64,000 nucleotides of DNA from Kordiimonas sediminis (lineage in GTDB: Bacteria > Pseudomonadota > Alphaproteobacteria > Sphingomonadales > Kordiimonadaceae): positions 496,001 through 560,000 of the forward strand of contig NZ_BNCI01000001.1 of assembly GCF_014656395.1 (NCBI RefSeq), given 5' to 3'. Shown piece after piece: positions 9,258 to 18,590 of this stretch. The notes beneath the pieces are model-generated. The model was not told the origin of the DNA. It saw nothing but the letters and a program-made list of their open reading frames with translations, and ran no database searches. How positions within the stretch are numbered: the stretch's first letter is position 1; each line of letters opens with the position of its first letter. A program made the position numbers and the translations under genes.

Positions 9258-10313
9258 CTAGATTATCTCGTCTTCATCAAAAAGGGGCTCGCGGTGTAAT
9301 CCTTCTTCCAATTCCTCCAGACTGACATGATCTGCGGTCTGTTTGGCGACTTTCGCCACGTGGAAGATCGCATCCCCTTCATGCACCATTGGTAAATTTG
9401 TCCGGCCAATAATGACGCCGGCCTCTGTGGCGTTGATCTCGGTCTCGACCTTGCCCATCGTGTCAGACAACAGACCAAGCAAATCACCTTTTTCCACCAC
9501 ATCGCCAAGAGACCGGTATGTTCTCAGTAGTCCACCTGCAGGCGAGCGCACCCAAAAACTGGAGGTCGACAGTATGGGGTTGATCTTATGTTTGGGTGCC
9601 TTGCTTTTCGGGATCATCTCAAGCGCGCGTAAAACCTTCATTACACCGCTGAAGCCAATTCTTACCGCAAATTCATCAAACCGGAGTGCTTCCCCTGCTT
9701 CAAAAAGAAGAATATCAACTTTTTTCTGGTGTGCGGCTTTCCTGAGCGAGCCTTCTTTCAGTGCTGACGTTAAAATCAGTGGTGCTTCGAACGCCTGTGC
9801 CAGTTTCATTGTATTCAGACTGGACGGTGTAACCCGGATCTGAGGTAAATTCTCGCGGTGTATAGCAGCCGAATGAATATCAATACCAACATCACAGCGC
9901 TCCACTACTTCTTTCATGAAAATATGCGCAAGACGACCGGCAAGCGACCCTGTCGTATTACCGGGAAAGCACCGGTTCAGGTCGCGCCTGTCAGGCAGGT
10001 ACCTGCTATGGTTCGCAAACCCAAAGGAATTCACCACCGGAACCGCCAACAAGGTCCCGCGTAAGCCATCAATATTTTTCGTGTTCAAAAGGCGGCGAAT
10101 AACCTCCACCCCAATGATCTCGTCCCCGTGGACTGCACCGCTGACAAACACCGTTGGCCCCGGACGTCGGCCATGAATAACATGGACCGGCAAGGAAATA
10201 GACGACAGATCATGGCTGGTGCTGACCGGTAGATGAACCGTCTTGCGGGTGCCCGGTTTGACGGATTCCGTACCAATTTTAAAAGCGTCTCTCGTTTTAG
10301 TCGTTTGCGTCAT
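9258..10313 (-). CDS. Succinylglutamate desuccinylase/aspartoacylase-family zinc hydrolase
   Basis: The protein has about 351 residues. GAVHGDEIIGVEVIRRLL carries the H-x-x-E zinc-binding pair of the AstE/AspA family, RRDLNRCFPG is the substrate-arginine motif, and GIDIHSAAIHRENLPQIRV contains the third zinc histidine (DIHSA). A C-terminal barrel-like domain follows (SPAGGLLRTYRSLGDVVEKGDLLG). Family members cleave N-acyl amino acids or related amides. The ATG at 10313 has a GAGACA ribosome site and begins the conserved region; the longer frame has no clear site. It is divergent from the RimB-RimK fusion at 10459, and relatives of these two families are often neighbours, suggesting a shared role in peptide or glutamate modification (inference). 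Confidence 0.88.
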   Translation of the reverse strand: MTQTTKTRDAFKIGTESVKPGTRKTVHLPVSTSHDLSSISLPVHVIHGRRPGPTVFVSGAVHGDEIIGVEVIRRLLNTKNIDGLRGTLLAVPVVNSFGFANHSRYLPDRRDLNRCFPGNTTGSLAGRLAHIFMKEVVERCDVGIDIHSAAIHRENLPQIRVTPSSLNTMKLAQAFEAPLILTSALKEGSLRKAAHQKKVDILLFEAGEALRFDEFAVRIGFSGVMKVLRALEMIPKSKAPKHKINPILSTSSFWVRSPAGGLLRTYRSLGDVVEKGDLLGLLSDTMGKVETEINATEAGVIIGRTNLPMVHEGDAIFHVAKVAKQTADHVSLEELEEGLHREPLFDEDEII

Positions 10314-10458
10314 ATTTGTGTCTCGCACCCTTATGAATATGCGGGAGTTTTTGGACATTAACAGGAAATCCTGTTACTTGATATTCCTTGGTGACATTCC
10401 TGCAGGTTTAATGCTATTGCCACCAATCTTTTTACAGATCACGTTCAGGGAAGTAAAG

Positions 10459-11859
10459 ATGACAACAAATTCAGTAGGTTGGGAAGAATGGGTATCGTTG
10501 CCTTCACTGGGCATTCCTGCCCTGAAAGTTAAAACGGATACCGGCGCACGCACATCATCGCTGCATGCTTTTAACATTCAACCATTCGGCAGTGAAAAAA
10601 ATCCCAAAGTCCGATTTGGCATTCACCCTATTCCAGAAAAACCGGAAATCGAGGTTTTTTGTTCGGCTCCCGTGATTGATAAACGTGAAGTAACCTCCTC
10701 CAACGGTCAAACCGAACTGCGCTATGTAATCAAGACGCCAATCACTCTGGGCGATCAGACATGGGACATCGAAGTCACCCTTGCTAACCGGGAAGGTATG
10801 TCCTACCGGATGCTTCTGGGGCGAACTGCACTTGAAGGTATTACCGTCAAACCTGACGAAAGCTTTTTGCAGCCGACACTTTCCTACGACCTGTATGCCA
10901 AACACAAAAAATCTGTGCCCATCAAAAGGCCGCTACGTATCGCCATTCTGACAAGGGCACCCTCTATTTATTCAACGCGGCGCCTGGTCGAAGCTGCAGA
11001 AGCCCATGATCATGAAGTTGAACTGATCGACACAAAACGCTGTTACCTGAATATTCAAAGCCATAGTCCCAACGTACATTACGACGGCAAACCACTGCCG
11101 TACTATGATGCGGTCATCCCGCGAATTGGGGCGTCGCTAACCTTCTACGGCATGGCAGTTGTCCGACAGTTTGAAGCCATGGGCACGTACTGCGTGAACA
11201 CGGCAGATGCGATCGGCATGTCGCGGGATAAGCTGGCAGCACATCAGATTTTAGCCCGGCACCGCATTCCAATGCCAACAACGGCGTTTGCAAATTCGCC
11301 CAAGGACACCAACAGCCTGATTGATCTGGTTGGCGGTGCACCGACTGTCCTGAAGCTGCTGGAAAGCACGCAGGGCAAAGGCGTGGTGCTTGCAGAAACG
11401 AAAAAAGCTGCTTCTGCGGTGATCAGCGCCTTCCAGAATCTGGAAGCAAACTTCATTGCCCAGGAATTTGTGAAGGAAGCCGCAGGCTCAGACCTTCGGT
11501 GCTTTGTCGTCGGCAAGAAAGTCGTGGCATCCATGATGCGGGTAGCAGGTGACGATGACTTCCGGTCAAACCTGCATGCCGGTGGATCTGCGAAAAAAGT
11601 ACGGATCACCAAGGAAGAACGCTCCCTTGCCCTCAAGGCTAGCAAAGCCATGGGGCTGAAGGTAGCCGGTGTTGACCTGATACGTGCAGAATCCGGCCCG
11701 AAAGTTTTGGAAATTAACAGTTCTCCAGGTCTTGAAGGCATTGAAAAGACATCTGGCATTGATGTGGCGGATGCTATTATCCAGCACATCGAAAATCACG
11801 TCATTACAAGTCCAATCGCTAAAGCCAAAAAACCCAAAAGCGGAAAAACCGTATCCTGA
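10459..11859 (+). CDS. RimB-type protease domain fused to RimK-type ATP-grasp ligase
   Basis: This 466-residue protein fuses two domains. Residues 1-140 are a retropepsin-like domain of the RimB / DUF785 (ATP-dependent zinc protease) family: LGIPALKVKTDTGARTSSLH holds the D-T-G catalytic-type motif and MSYRMLLGRTAL the family's LLGR signature. Residues 150-440 are a RimK-like ATP-grasp amidoligase with SRDKLAAHQILARHRIPMP, PTVLKLLESTQGKGVVLAE, a DLRCFVVG strand and the metal-binding VLEINSSPGLEGIE. RimK adds glutamates to ribosomal protein S6 in other bacteria; whether this fusion does so is unknown. The ATG at 10459 follows an AGGGAAG ribosome site; a longer frame from 10243 lacks homology. 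Confidence 0.88.
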   Translation: MTTNSVGWEEWVSLPSLGIPALKVKTDTGARTSSLHAFNIQPFGSEKNPKVRFGIHPIPEKPEIEVFCSAPVIDKREVTSSNGQTELRYVIKTPITLGDQTWDIEVTLANREGMSYRMLLGRTALEGITVKPDESFLQPTLSYDLYAKHKKSVPIKRPLRIAILTRAPSIYSTRRLVEAAEAHDHEVELIDTKRCYLNIQSHSPNVHYDGKPLPYYDAVIPRIGASLTFYGMAVVRQFEAMGTYCVNTADAIGMSRDKLAAHQILARHRIPMPTTAFANSPKDTNSLIDLVGGAPTVLKLLESTQGKGVVLAETKKAASAVISAFQNLEANFIAQEFVKEAAGSDLRCFVVGKKVVASMMRVAGDDDFRSNLHAGGSAKKVRITKEERSLALKASKAMGLKVAGVDLIRAESGPKVLEINSSPGLEGIEKTSGIDVADAIIQHIENHVITSPIAKAKKPKSGKTVS

Positions 11860-11890
11860 AGCCTCTAGGCTATCACGGCCAAATGTCCGC

Positions 11891-13006
11891 CTAAGACTTA
11901 CAGGGTGTGAAATCCCGGTTGTTCAGATATTCAAGAACAGCCGGGCCAAATCCTTTGAACCGTGTATCCCTATCCGCCAGGCCCTGATATGTCAGCAACA
12001 TGTCAGCCGGGTCATTTTTCATCAGGCATAAAAGGGTCTTGCTGTCCACATGGTTCACAACCGTGGCGAAAACGACGCGCCCAACACCGTACATCGGGGC
12101 GTCATACGCGCCGGACATACCTATCGTGTAAAGGTGCCGGTAGGTTTCTTCGTCCGGATTTGCCTGCATTTGACTGACCGCGATATTCAACAGATCAAAA
12201 TTAATCGGCATCCGACGGTCATTGGTCTTTTTCTGGCGTAAATTCATCTGGCTGTAGGGGCCAGGCTTTTTAATCTGTTCAAAATCGACAATGGCTGTTG
12301 CGCTACCCTCTGTCATCATTTCAGTCAGAAATTTGTCAACCGAGCTACTGCCATCCGACGCATACATAAATTCTTTCTGGATCAGGTGATAGATTTCGTG
12401 TGCCGCCAGATATTTCAACCCAGACACATCCCCGCGCAGACACGGCAGATCGACAAAAAAAGCATCCGATCCGGACCACCCACCACAAGACGGCGTACCC
12501 AGTACCGGTACGGCACGGGCCGACACCTGTGCATCAGACGGACTGAACCTGCGCAGTGTCGGCATCATGGACTGGAACGTTACCCGGCGAACCTGTTGCA
12601 GATTTTCTGTAATCGCTTCCCGTTCGTCGACAATCTGATGAAAACGAAAATGGTTGGTCGCAGCTTTTTGACAGTTTGCCGCCGCCTGTCTTTCTTCAAA
12701 ATAGGCATCAAAGGTAAAATACTCTCGAAACCGCTGATAATGACCCAGCATATCCTGCACAACGGGTGATGCCGCAACGGTATCACGGTCCAGTTCCTTG
12801 TTTGAACATACCTCTGCCAGAACTTCGTCCGCGAAAGACGTATCCATAACAATATCAATGGAAGCTGCTTCCGACTTTACTGGAGAAGCAAGAATGCCCG
12901 CAAAAGCTAGCACCACAACCCCTGCCGTCTGGAACTTTTGGCGCCAAAACCCATCTAGTGATAAACAGTGCTTGCTGCCAGCTGAGTGTCTAATATCTGC
13001 AGTCAT
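11891..13006 (-). CDS. Secreted HExxH putative metallopeptidase, family not recognised
   Basis: The ATG at 13006 follows GGGGGGA and yields about 371 residues with an N-terminal secretion signal (GVVVLAFAGILASPVKSEA). The mature protein has the zinc-metallopeptidase motif AAHEIYHLIQ, followed about 20-25 residues later by a glutamate-rich LTEMMTEGSATAIVDFEQ helix that could supply the third ligand, as in gluzincins. A few cysteines (CSNKE, NCQKA, PSCGG, LPCLRG, LLCLMK, TPCKS) suggest disulphides in the periplasm or outside. It lies downstream of the metal-efflux two-component genes, with a gap of about 115 bp and on the same strand. Proteolytic activity is inferred from the motif only. Confidence 0.65.
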   Translation of the reverse strand: MTADIRHSAGSKHCLSLDGFWRQKFQTAGVVVLAFAGILASPVKSEAASIDIVMDTSFADEVLAEVCSNKELDRDTVAASPVVQDMLGHYQRFREYFTFDAYFEERQAAANCQKAATNHFRFHQIVDEREAITENLQQVRRVTFQSMMPTLRRFSPSDAQVSARAVPVLGTPSCGGWSGSDAFFVDLPCLRGDVSGLKYLAAHEIYHLIQKEFMYASDGSSSVDKFLTEMMTEGSATAIVDFEQIKKPGPYSQMNLRQKKTNDRRMPINFDLLNIAVSQMQANPDEETYRHLYTIGMSGAYDAPMYGVGRVVFATVVNHVDSKTLLCLMKNDPADMLLTYQGLADRDTRFKGFGPAVLEYLNNRDFTPCKS

Positions 13007-13120
13007 TGTATCCCCCCGTCCGTTGCTACCCGCAAGGTAACTATACCCAAAGAAACAGTTCAGCAAAATGAATTCAATCACGGCAGCTACACTGCCCCAG
13101 TTGTAGGGAGCAGAAAGCGT

Positions 13121-14452
13121 CTATGACTGTGGCAGGGTAATTGTAACCTGCAAACCGCCCAACCGTTCTGATTTGGTGAAAGCAACCGAAGCATTATATA
13201 GGGTGGTAATTTCCTTAACAATTGAAAGGCCAATACCGTGACCGTCTGCAGATTCATCCAGTCTGGCACCCCGCCGTTCCATTGATGAAAACACCTGCGG
13301 GTTTGCGCCTGGACCATCATCATGAACCTCTATGACCGTACCGTCCCCTGACAAGCCTACAATGATCGCAACCTCTGCCTTGGCCCACTTGCAGGCGTTA
13401 TCAAGAAGGTTCCCCATCAATTCTACCATATCGTGGCTATCGCCGGAGAATTCTGCCCCTTCGTCCATTTCAAGGGTAAAGACCAGATCACGCCGTGCAT
13501 AAACCTTGCGGAGCATCTCAATCAGTGGTGTCAGTGTCTTGGCGATATTGACCTTTTGCCCCCGCGTCAGTGGGCCGATAATACGGGCCTTTCTAAGCTG
13601 ACTTTCAACCTGATACTGAATAGCGGCGATGGCATCGCGCATCTCTTTTTTCTTTTCTTCTTCGATGTCCAGCGCGCCGGACGTCAACACATGTTCAAGC
13701 AGTGACAACGGTGTTTTCAGACTATGCGCCAAATTACCAATCGCATTGGAAGACCTGAGAATACGGTTGTCAGCCAGTTTCAGAAGCTGGTTAATCTCTG
13801 TCACAAGCGGCATGATCTCCACCGGGACATCCTCTGCCATCAGCTGCAGATCACCTTTGTTCAGTTTGGCCAGATCATCTTTGGTTTTTGTAAGCGGCGA
13901 CAATCCGTGCGCAACGGCAAAACGCTGCATCAAACTAAGAAGAATAATTGCCGCAACTGATAACAAACTGATCAACAGCCCCAGCCATTTCAGGTTTTCA
14001 AAAATCGGGGAATAATCCTCCGATACGGCAATCTGCAGTGTTTCTTCATCAAATTCGTACCTGCCATTCAATAGCAAGAGCGACTGACCCGCAGGACCAT
14101 CGACCAGCGACAAGGTGATTTCACCGTCACTGACAGGAAGCACTTCAATATCAAAATCCCCCATGGATTTCGACCGGATCGTCTGATCATGGATGGTTAT
14201 CTCGTAATAATGCCCGGAATGATTTTGCAGAAAAACGGGGTCAATTTCGTTGGTCTGGACAGTGTACAGGCCTGTCGCGGTTTCCACGCTAAGTGCCTTC
14301 AGAAGTGTATTGGTGTCATGCTCCAGCCGGGTGCGGACAAACTCGGACCCAAAACTATTAAAGAAATAAACATTCAGCCCAATGATGAACAAATAAAACA
14401 GAACAGAGACGATAAGAATATTCGTCGTCAGGCGGTTTTTCAGACTGCGCAT
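13121..14452 (-). CDS. Membrane sensor histidine kinase, PhoQ/CzcS-like
   Basis: The 443-residue protein has an N-terminal membrane helix (NILIVSVLFYLFIIGLNVYF), a periplasmic sensor region, a second helix near residue 165 (LGLLISLLSVAAIILL) and a HAMP-like linker. The phospho-acceptor motif is NAIGNLAHSLKTPLSLLE, and the catalytic domain carries N (NLLDNACKWA), G1 (HDDGPGA) and G2 (DGHGIGLSIVKE) boxes. It is 12 bp downstream of its response regulator and part of the same leftward run as the metal pump, so it most likely senses a metal ion in the periplasm. Confidence 0.9.
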   Translation of the reverse strand: MRSLKNRLTTNILIVSVLFYLFIIGLNVYFFNSFGSEFVRTRLEHDTNTLLKALSVETATGLYTVQTNEIDPVFLQNHSGHYYEITIHDQTIRSKSMGDFDIEVLPVSDGEITLSLVDGPAGQSLLLLNGRYEFDEETLQIAVSEDYSPIFENLKWLGLLISLLSVAAIILLSLMQRFAVAHGLSPLTKTKDDLAKLNKGDLQLMAEDVPVEIMPLVTEINQLLKLADNRILRSSNAIGNLAHSLKTPLSLLEHVLTSGALDIEEEKKKEMRDAIAAIQYQVESQLRKARIIGPLTRGQKVNIAKTLTPLIEMLRKVYARRDLVFTLEMDEGAEFSGDSHDMVELMGNLLDNACKWAKAEVAIIVGLSGDGTVIEVHDDGPGANPQVFSSMERRGARLDESADGHGIGLSIVKEITTLYNASVAFTKSERLGGLQVTITLPQS

Positions 14453-14464
14453 ATCTGTTCTGTC

Positions 14465-15124
14465 CTATCCATTCAATAAATATCCCTGCCCCCGTTTGGT
14501 AGAGATACTGTCTTCAGGAAGTTTTTGGCGCAAACGGCGGATATATACTTCGATCACATTACTGTCTTTGTCAGAATCGTGATCATAGACCCGTTCCATC
14601 AGCGCAGTTTTTGAATGAATTTTGCCGGGATTCATCATCAGATACCGCAGAAGCTTAAATTCCGTGCCCGTTAATGCGTGCACAGCCCCCGTATCAAGAA
14701 CCAGTTCCTGCGATTCCGGATCAAGGGAAAAACCGCGCTCAGATGTCAGTTTTTTAATCGGCCCATGGGACCGGCGCAGGATCGCATTCAAACGCTGGGT
14801 TAATTCTTCAAAGTGAAACGGCTTGGCCAGATAATCGTCCGCACCTGCCTGAAAGCCGGTCACTTTTTCTTCCCAGCTACTGCGGGCGGACAGAATAATT
14901 ACTGGCGTATCCAGATGCGCTGCACGCCATGTTTTCAATACTTCAATGCCGTTTTTCTCCGGCAGGCCAATATCCAGAATAACGACATCATAGTCGATTT
15001 CCTGCCCCATATATTCGCCGTCGGTAGCAGAAGCGGTCAGATCCACGGCATAGCCGGCCTTGGTCAGGTCTTTCCGCAGATGCGGTCCCAGCTTCGGGTC
15101 ATCCTCTACCAACAACAAACGCAT
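14465..15124 (-). CDS. OmpR/PhoP-family response regulator
   Basis: The 219-residue protein has a receiver domain (MRLLLVEDDPKLGPHLRKD, phospho-acceptor Asp in DYDVVILDIGLP, switch Lys in DDYLAKPFHFEE) and a C-terminal winged helix (LTGTEFKLLRYLMMNPGKI, then DSNVIEVYIRRLRQKL). It pairs with the kinase 12 bp downstream. An 85-bp gap separates it from DUF3240 and the RND pump genes upstream, so it probably controls that operon in response to metal. Confidence 0.93.
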   Translation of the reverse strand: MRLLLVEDDPKLGPHLRKDLTKAGYAVDLTASATDGEYMGQEIDYDVVILDIGLPEKNGIEVLKTWRAAHLDTPVIILSARSSWEEKVTGFQAGADDYLAKPFHFEELTQRLNAILRRSHGPIKKLTSERGFSLDPESQELVLDTGAVHALTGTEFKLLRYLMMNPGKIHSKTALMERVYDHDSDKDSNVIEVYIRRLRQKLPEDSISTKRGQGYLLNG

Positions 15125-15209
15125 AACCTGGCCCCAATGTTCTACCCATTCCTATAATGGATCAGACACTAAGACCACGCGGCGTGTGATTCCAGCGAAA
15201 ACTGTTACG

Positions 15210-15509
15210 TTAGAAAGAACCAAATTCCAACACGGGCGAAATGGCATAAAAAATATTCGCGCCGGTATATTGGTCTTTCAAACTACTGATAACCCGTCTG
15301 GCTGCATCCTCACCTAGAATAATTTGCAGTTCGACCCTGCGGTCCCTGCCCATTACCTGATCCAGCGCAGAGGATTTATGCAGGGACGAGCCGTGACCCG
15401 ACACCTGCTGGCTTTTAAAACCATCAACATCAGCGCTTTCCAGCAACCAGTCGACAATCGCCTCTTCAAGGCCAACAGATACATTAAGCGATAATAAAAC
15501 AGTCGTCAT
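15210..15509 (-). CDS. DUF3240 family protein (metal-efflux accessory)
   Basis: This 99-residue alpha/beta protein (VLLSLNVSVGLEEAIVDWLL, then RVELQIILGEDAARRVISSL and AISPVLEFGSF) matches the DUF3240 family. Its members are regularly found immediately downstream of CusA/CzcA-type pumps and look PII-like in fold. It follows the pump by 15 bp on the same strand. Function is not established; a role as a cytoplasmic metal-responsive partner of the pump is inference from position. Confidence 0.75.
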   Translation of the reverse strand: MTTVLLSLNVSVGLEEAIVDWLLESADVDGFKSQQVSGHGSSLHKSSALDQVMGRDRRVELQIILGEDAARRVISSLKDQYTGANIFYAISPVLEFGSF

Positions 15510-15524
15510 ACTTAGTGGCTCCTA

Positions 15525-18500
15525 CTACTCTGCTTTGAACCCGAAGGACCGATAAAGAATGGGCAACAGGATTAGTGTCAACACTGTTGACGTGAAAAGC
15601 CCGCCAATCACCACAATCGCCAGCGGACGCTGAATTTCCGATCCGGGACCCGTAGCAAACAACAGCGGTATCAACCCAAATGCTGCGATGCTTGCCGTCA
15701 TCAAAACCGGGCGCAGTCGCCTGCGTGCCCCCGTAAGGATCACATCAATCATGGCCATACCCGTCTCTTTAAGCTGGTTAAAGTAGGACATCATCACAAC
15801 ACCGTTCAGAACTGCGATCCCGAGCAGGGCAATAAAGCCCACGGACGCTGGTACTGATAAATACTCCCCGGATGCCCACAATGCGATGATACCGCCGGTC
15901 ATGGCAAAAGGAATGTTGGACAAAACCAGAAGTGCCTGACGAACCGATCCAAACGTGGAGAACAACAAAAGGAAAATCAGACCAAGAGCAACCGGTACAA
16001 CCAGCCCCAGCCTTTTCGCAGCACGCTGCTGGTTTTCAAACTGGCCGCCCCATTCAATATAGTATCCACTTGGCAGGGCGATCTGTGCATCAACCGCCGC
16101 ACGGGCTTCATCAACAAAGCCAACAAGGTCACGGTTTTTAACATTACCAATCACAACTACCATGCGGGACCCTTTTTCCCGCTTGATAGACACGGGGCCT
16201 TCCACCTGTTCAATGCTGGCGATCTGGCCAATTGGAACGCTTTCGCCCGTCGGCAGCACAATGGACTGGGCCTTAAAGAGCGCAGGGTTATCTTTCAAAT
16301 CCTGTGCGCCGCGCACCAGAAGCGGTGTCCGGCGAATACCTTCATAGACGGTACCGACGGTAATACCTTCGACCTGTGCCCGCAGTGCCAGGGAAACATC
16401 CTCAACATTCAGACCAAGGCGTCCAATTTCCGTACGGTTCAGCATCAGTTGCAAATACTGGGCGCCTTCGTTCGCCGGCTTATAGACATTACCTGCACCG
16501 TCAATACCGTTCAAAAGATCAATCACCTGTTCTCCAAGCTGGTTCAGGACATCCTGATCTTCACCAAAAAGCTTGATGGCAATATCGCCGCGAACTCCGG
16601 TCAGCATTTCTGACACGCGCATATCAATCGGCTGGGTGATATTGAAGGCTGCCCCCGGCAAATCTGCCAGAACCTCGGTAATCTTCTCGATCAGCTCTTC
16701 CTTCGTATCAACCGACCATTCATCCTGAGGCTTTAGAACCAGAAATCCATCTGTTTCATTCAGCCCCATTGGGTCAAGGCCCAGTTCATCGGACCCGGCA
16801 CGGGAAACATATCCTGTAATCTCGGGGATACGGTCCATCAGAATTCGCTGATGAGTCATGTCAATTTCCAGCGACTGATCAAGCGTGATGGACGGCAGCT
16901 TTTCTGCCTGCAGGATTATATCGCCTTCATCAATCACAGGCATGAATGTTTTGCCGACATTTGCGTAGGTGAATCCGGCAACCAACAGCAAAACAGCAGA
17001 CCCCACGGCGACTGGCTTTGTATTATCCAGTGACCACATCAGCATGGGCTGATAACGGCGCTGCAACCAGCTAACCAGTCGGGTTTCTTCGTGATCCAGA
17101 TTAAACTTCAGGAACGACGCAATCACCGGAATAACGGTCAGGGACAACAAAAGCGATGCCGACAGGGCAAAGACAATTGTCATGGCAACGGGAACAAACA
17201 GTTTTCCTTCCAACCCCTGCAGCGACAAGAGCGGCAGGAAAACGATAATGATGATTGTAATCCCCGATGTGACAGGCACGGATACTTCGCTCACGGCCCG
17301 GTAAATCAAATGCAGGCGTGTATGATTGCTGTTTTTATAGCGCGCCAGATAGGTCACAATATTTTCCACAACAACAACAGCAGCATCAACCAGCATACCA
17401 ATGGCAATGGCAAGACCACCCAGGCTCATCAGGTTTGCTGACATATCAAACTGGCGCATCATAATAAACGTACTAAGAGCCGCCAGCGGCAAGATAGCCG
17501 CAACAGAGAGAGCAGCACGCATATCCCCAAGGAAGATCACCAACAGCACCAACACCAGAACAATCGCTTCCAGAAGTGCTTTGGAAACCGATGTAATCGC
17601 TTTGTCAATCAGGGTACTGCGATCATAGAAGATATGCAGGCTTATGCCTTCCGGCAGGCTGGGTTCAATTGATTCCAGTATCTCCCGGCTACCACGGACA
17701 ACATCCTGTGCATTGGCGCCGCGCAGGCCCAGAACAAGGCCCTGTACCGTTTCCCCTTTGCCTGCTTCGGTTACACCGCCGTAACGGGTGATCGCACCCA
17801 GGGTAACTGTGGCCACATCGCGCACAAGGACGGGTTCCACCGGATGACTTTTGACAATAATATCACCAACATCAGCCAGCGTTTCAATGGCGCCACCTGT
17901 GCGTACCAGCAACACTTCTTCACCGTCATTCAGGCGCCCGGCACCGTCATTCTGGTTATTGGCCTCCAGTGCCGCGATCAAGTCCGTCAGCGGAATCTGG
18001 TTGGCCATCAGGGCTTTCATGTCCGGGATCACTTCAAAACTGCGAACATGTCCGCCAAGAGCGTTCACATCTGCAACACCAGGGACAGTTCTAAGGGCAG
18101 GACGAATAACCCAGTCCAGAAGCGACCGTTTCTCCATCAGGGACAAAGTATCCCCGTCAATAGAGAACATGAACATTTCACCAAGCGGGGTTGTCATCGG
18201 GGCAATACCGCCGGTCACACCTGCTGGCATATCTTCCATGATCGCACTCAGGCGTTCATTGACCTGCTGACGCGCCCAGTAAATGTCCGTACCTTCTTCG
18301 AAATCAATCGTAATATCGGTCAGGGCATATTTAGTGATCGACCGCAAAATGCTCTGTTTCGGCAGACCCAGCATTTCCACTTCAACCGGTGCCGTAATAC
18401 GGGTTTCCACCTCTTCCGGTGTCATGCCCGGTGCCTTCAGAATAACCTTCACCTGTGTAGTCGACACATCAGGAAAAGCATCAATCGGTGTATCCTGAAC

Positions 18501-18590
18501 CGCAATCCAGCCACCCCCTGTTATCAGGGCAGCGAACAAAAGAATGATCAGGCGCTGTACCAGCGAGAACTGAATAAGGCGTTTTAACAT
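15525..18590 (-). CDS. Heavy-metal efflux RND pump, CzcA/CusA family
   Basis: At 1,021 residues this is full length for an HME-RND inner-membrane pump. It has the N-terminal helix, the early porter-domain signature (DVSTTQVKVILKAPGMTPEE, then TAPVEVEML), TM4 (GGLAIAIGMLVDAAVVVVEN) and the late membrane bundle ending LTLILLPILYRSFG. It drives proton-coupled export of metal ions through a periplasmic adaptor and outer-membrane channel, both encoded just upstream. The TM4 stretch resembles the copper/silver class (AIG and VDAA) more than the zinc/cobalt class (DFG and VDGA) but is not a textbook match, so the metal is uncertain. Its ATG overlaps the adaptor stop by one base (TAATG). Confidence 0.93.
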   Translation of the reverse strand: MLKRLIQFSLVQRLIILLFAALITGGGWIAVQDTPIDAFPDVSTTQVKVILKAPGMTPEEVETRITAPVEVEMLGLPKQSILRSITKYALTDITIDFEEGTDIYWARQQVNERLSAIMEDMPAGVTGGIAPMTTPLGEMFMFSIDGDTLSLMEKRSLLDWVIRPALRTVPGVADVNALGGHVRSFEVIPDMKALMANQIPLTDLIAALEANNQNDGAGRLNDGEEVLLVRTGGAIETLADVGDIIVKSHPVEPVLVRDVATVTLGAITRYGGVTEAGKGETVQGLVLGLRGANAQDVVRGSREILESIEPSLPEGISLHIFYDRSTLIDKAITSVSKALLEAIVLVLVLLVIFLGDMRAALSVAAILPLAALSTFIMMRQFDMSANLMSLGGLAIAIGMLVDAAVVVVENIVTYLARYKNSNHTRLHLIYRAVSEVSVPVTSGITIIIIVFLPLLSLQGLEGKLFVPVAMTIVFALSASLLLSLTVIPVIASFLKFNLDHEETRLVSWLQRRYQPMLMWSLDNTKPVAVGSAVLLLVAGFTYANVGKTFMPVIDEGDIILQAEKLPSITLDQSLEIDMTHQRILMDRIPEITGYVSRAGSDELGLDPMGLNETDGFLVLKPQDEWSVDTKEELIEKITEVLADLPGAAFNITQPIDMRVSEMLTGVRGDIAIKLFGEDQDVLNQLGEQVIDLLNGIDGAGNVYKPANEGAQYLQLMLNRTEIGRLGLNVEDVSLALRAQVEGITVGTVYEGIRRTPLLVRGAQDLKDNPALFKAQSIVLPTGESVPIGQIASIEQVEGPVSIKREKGSRMVVVIGNVKNRDLVGFVDEARAAVDAQIALPSGYYIEWGGQFENQQRAAKRLGLVVPVALGLIFLLLFSTFGSVRQALLVLSNIPFAMTGGIIALWASGEYLSVPASVGFIALLGIAVLNGVVMMSYFNQLKETGMAMIDVILTGARRRLRPVLMTASIAAFGLIPLLFATGPGSEIQRPLAIVVIGGLFTSTVLTLILLPILYRSFGFKAE

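Noticed and set aside
17844-18587. Open frame antisense to the RND pump start
   Set aside because: Fully inside a conserved pump gene on the other strand; composition is that of a shadow frame.
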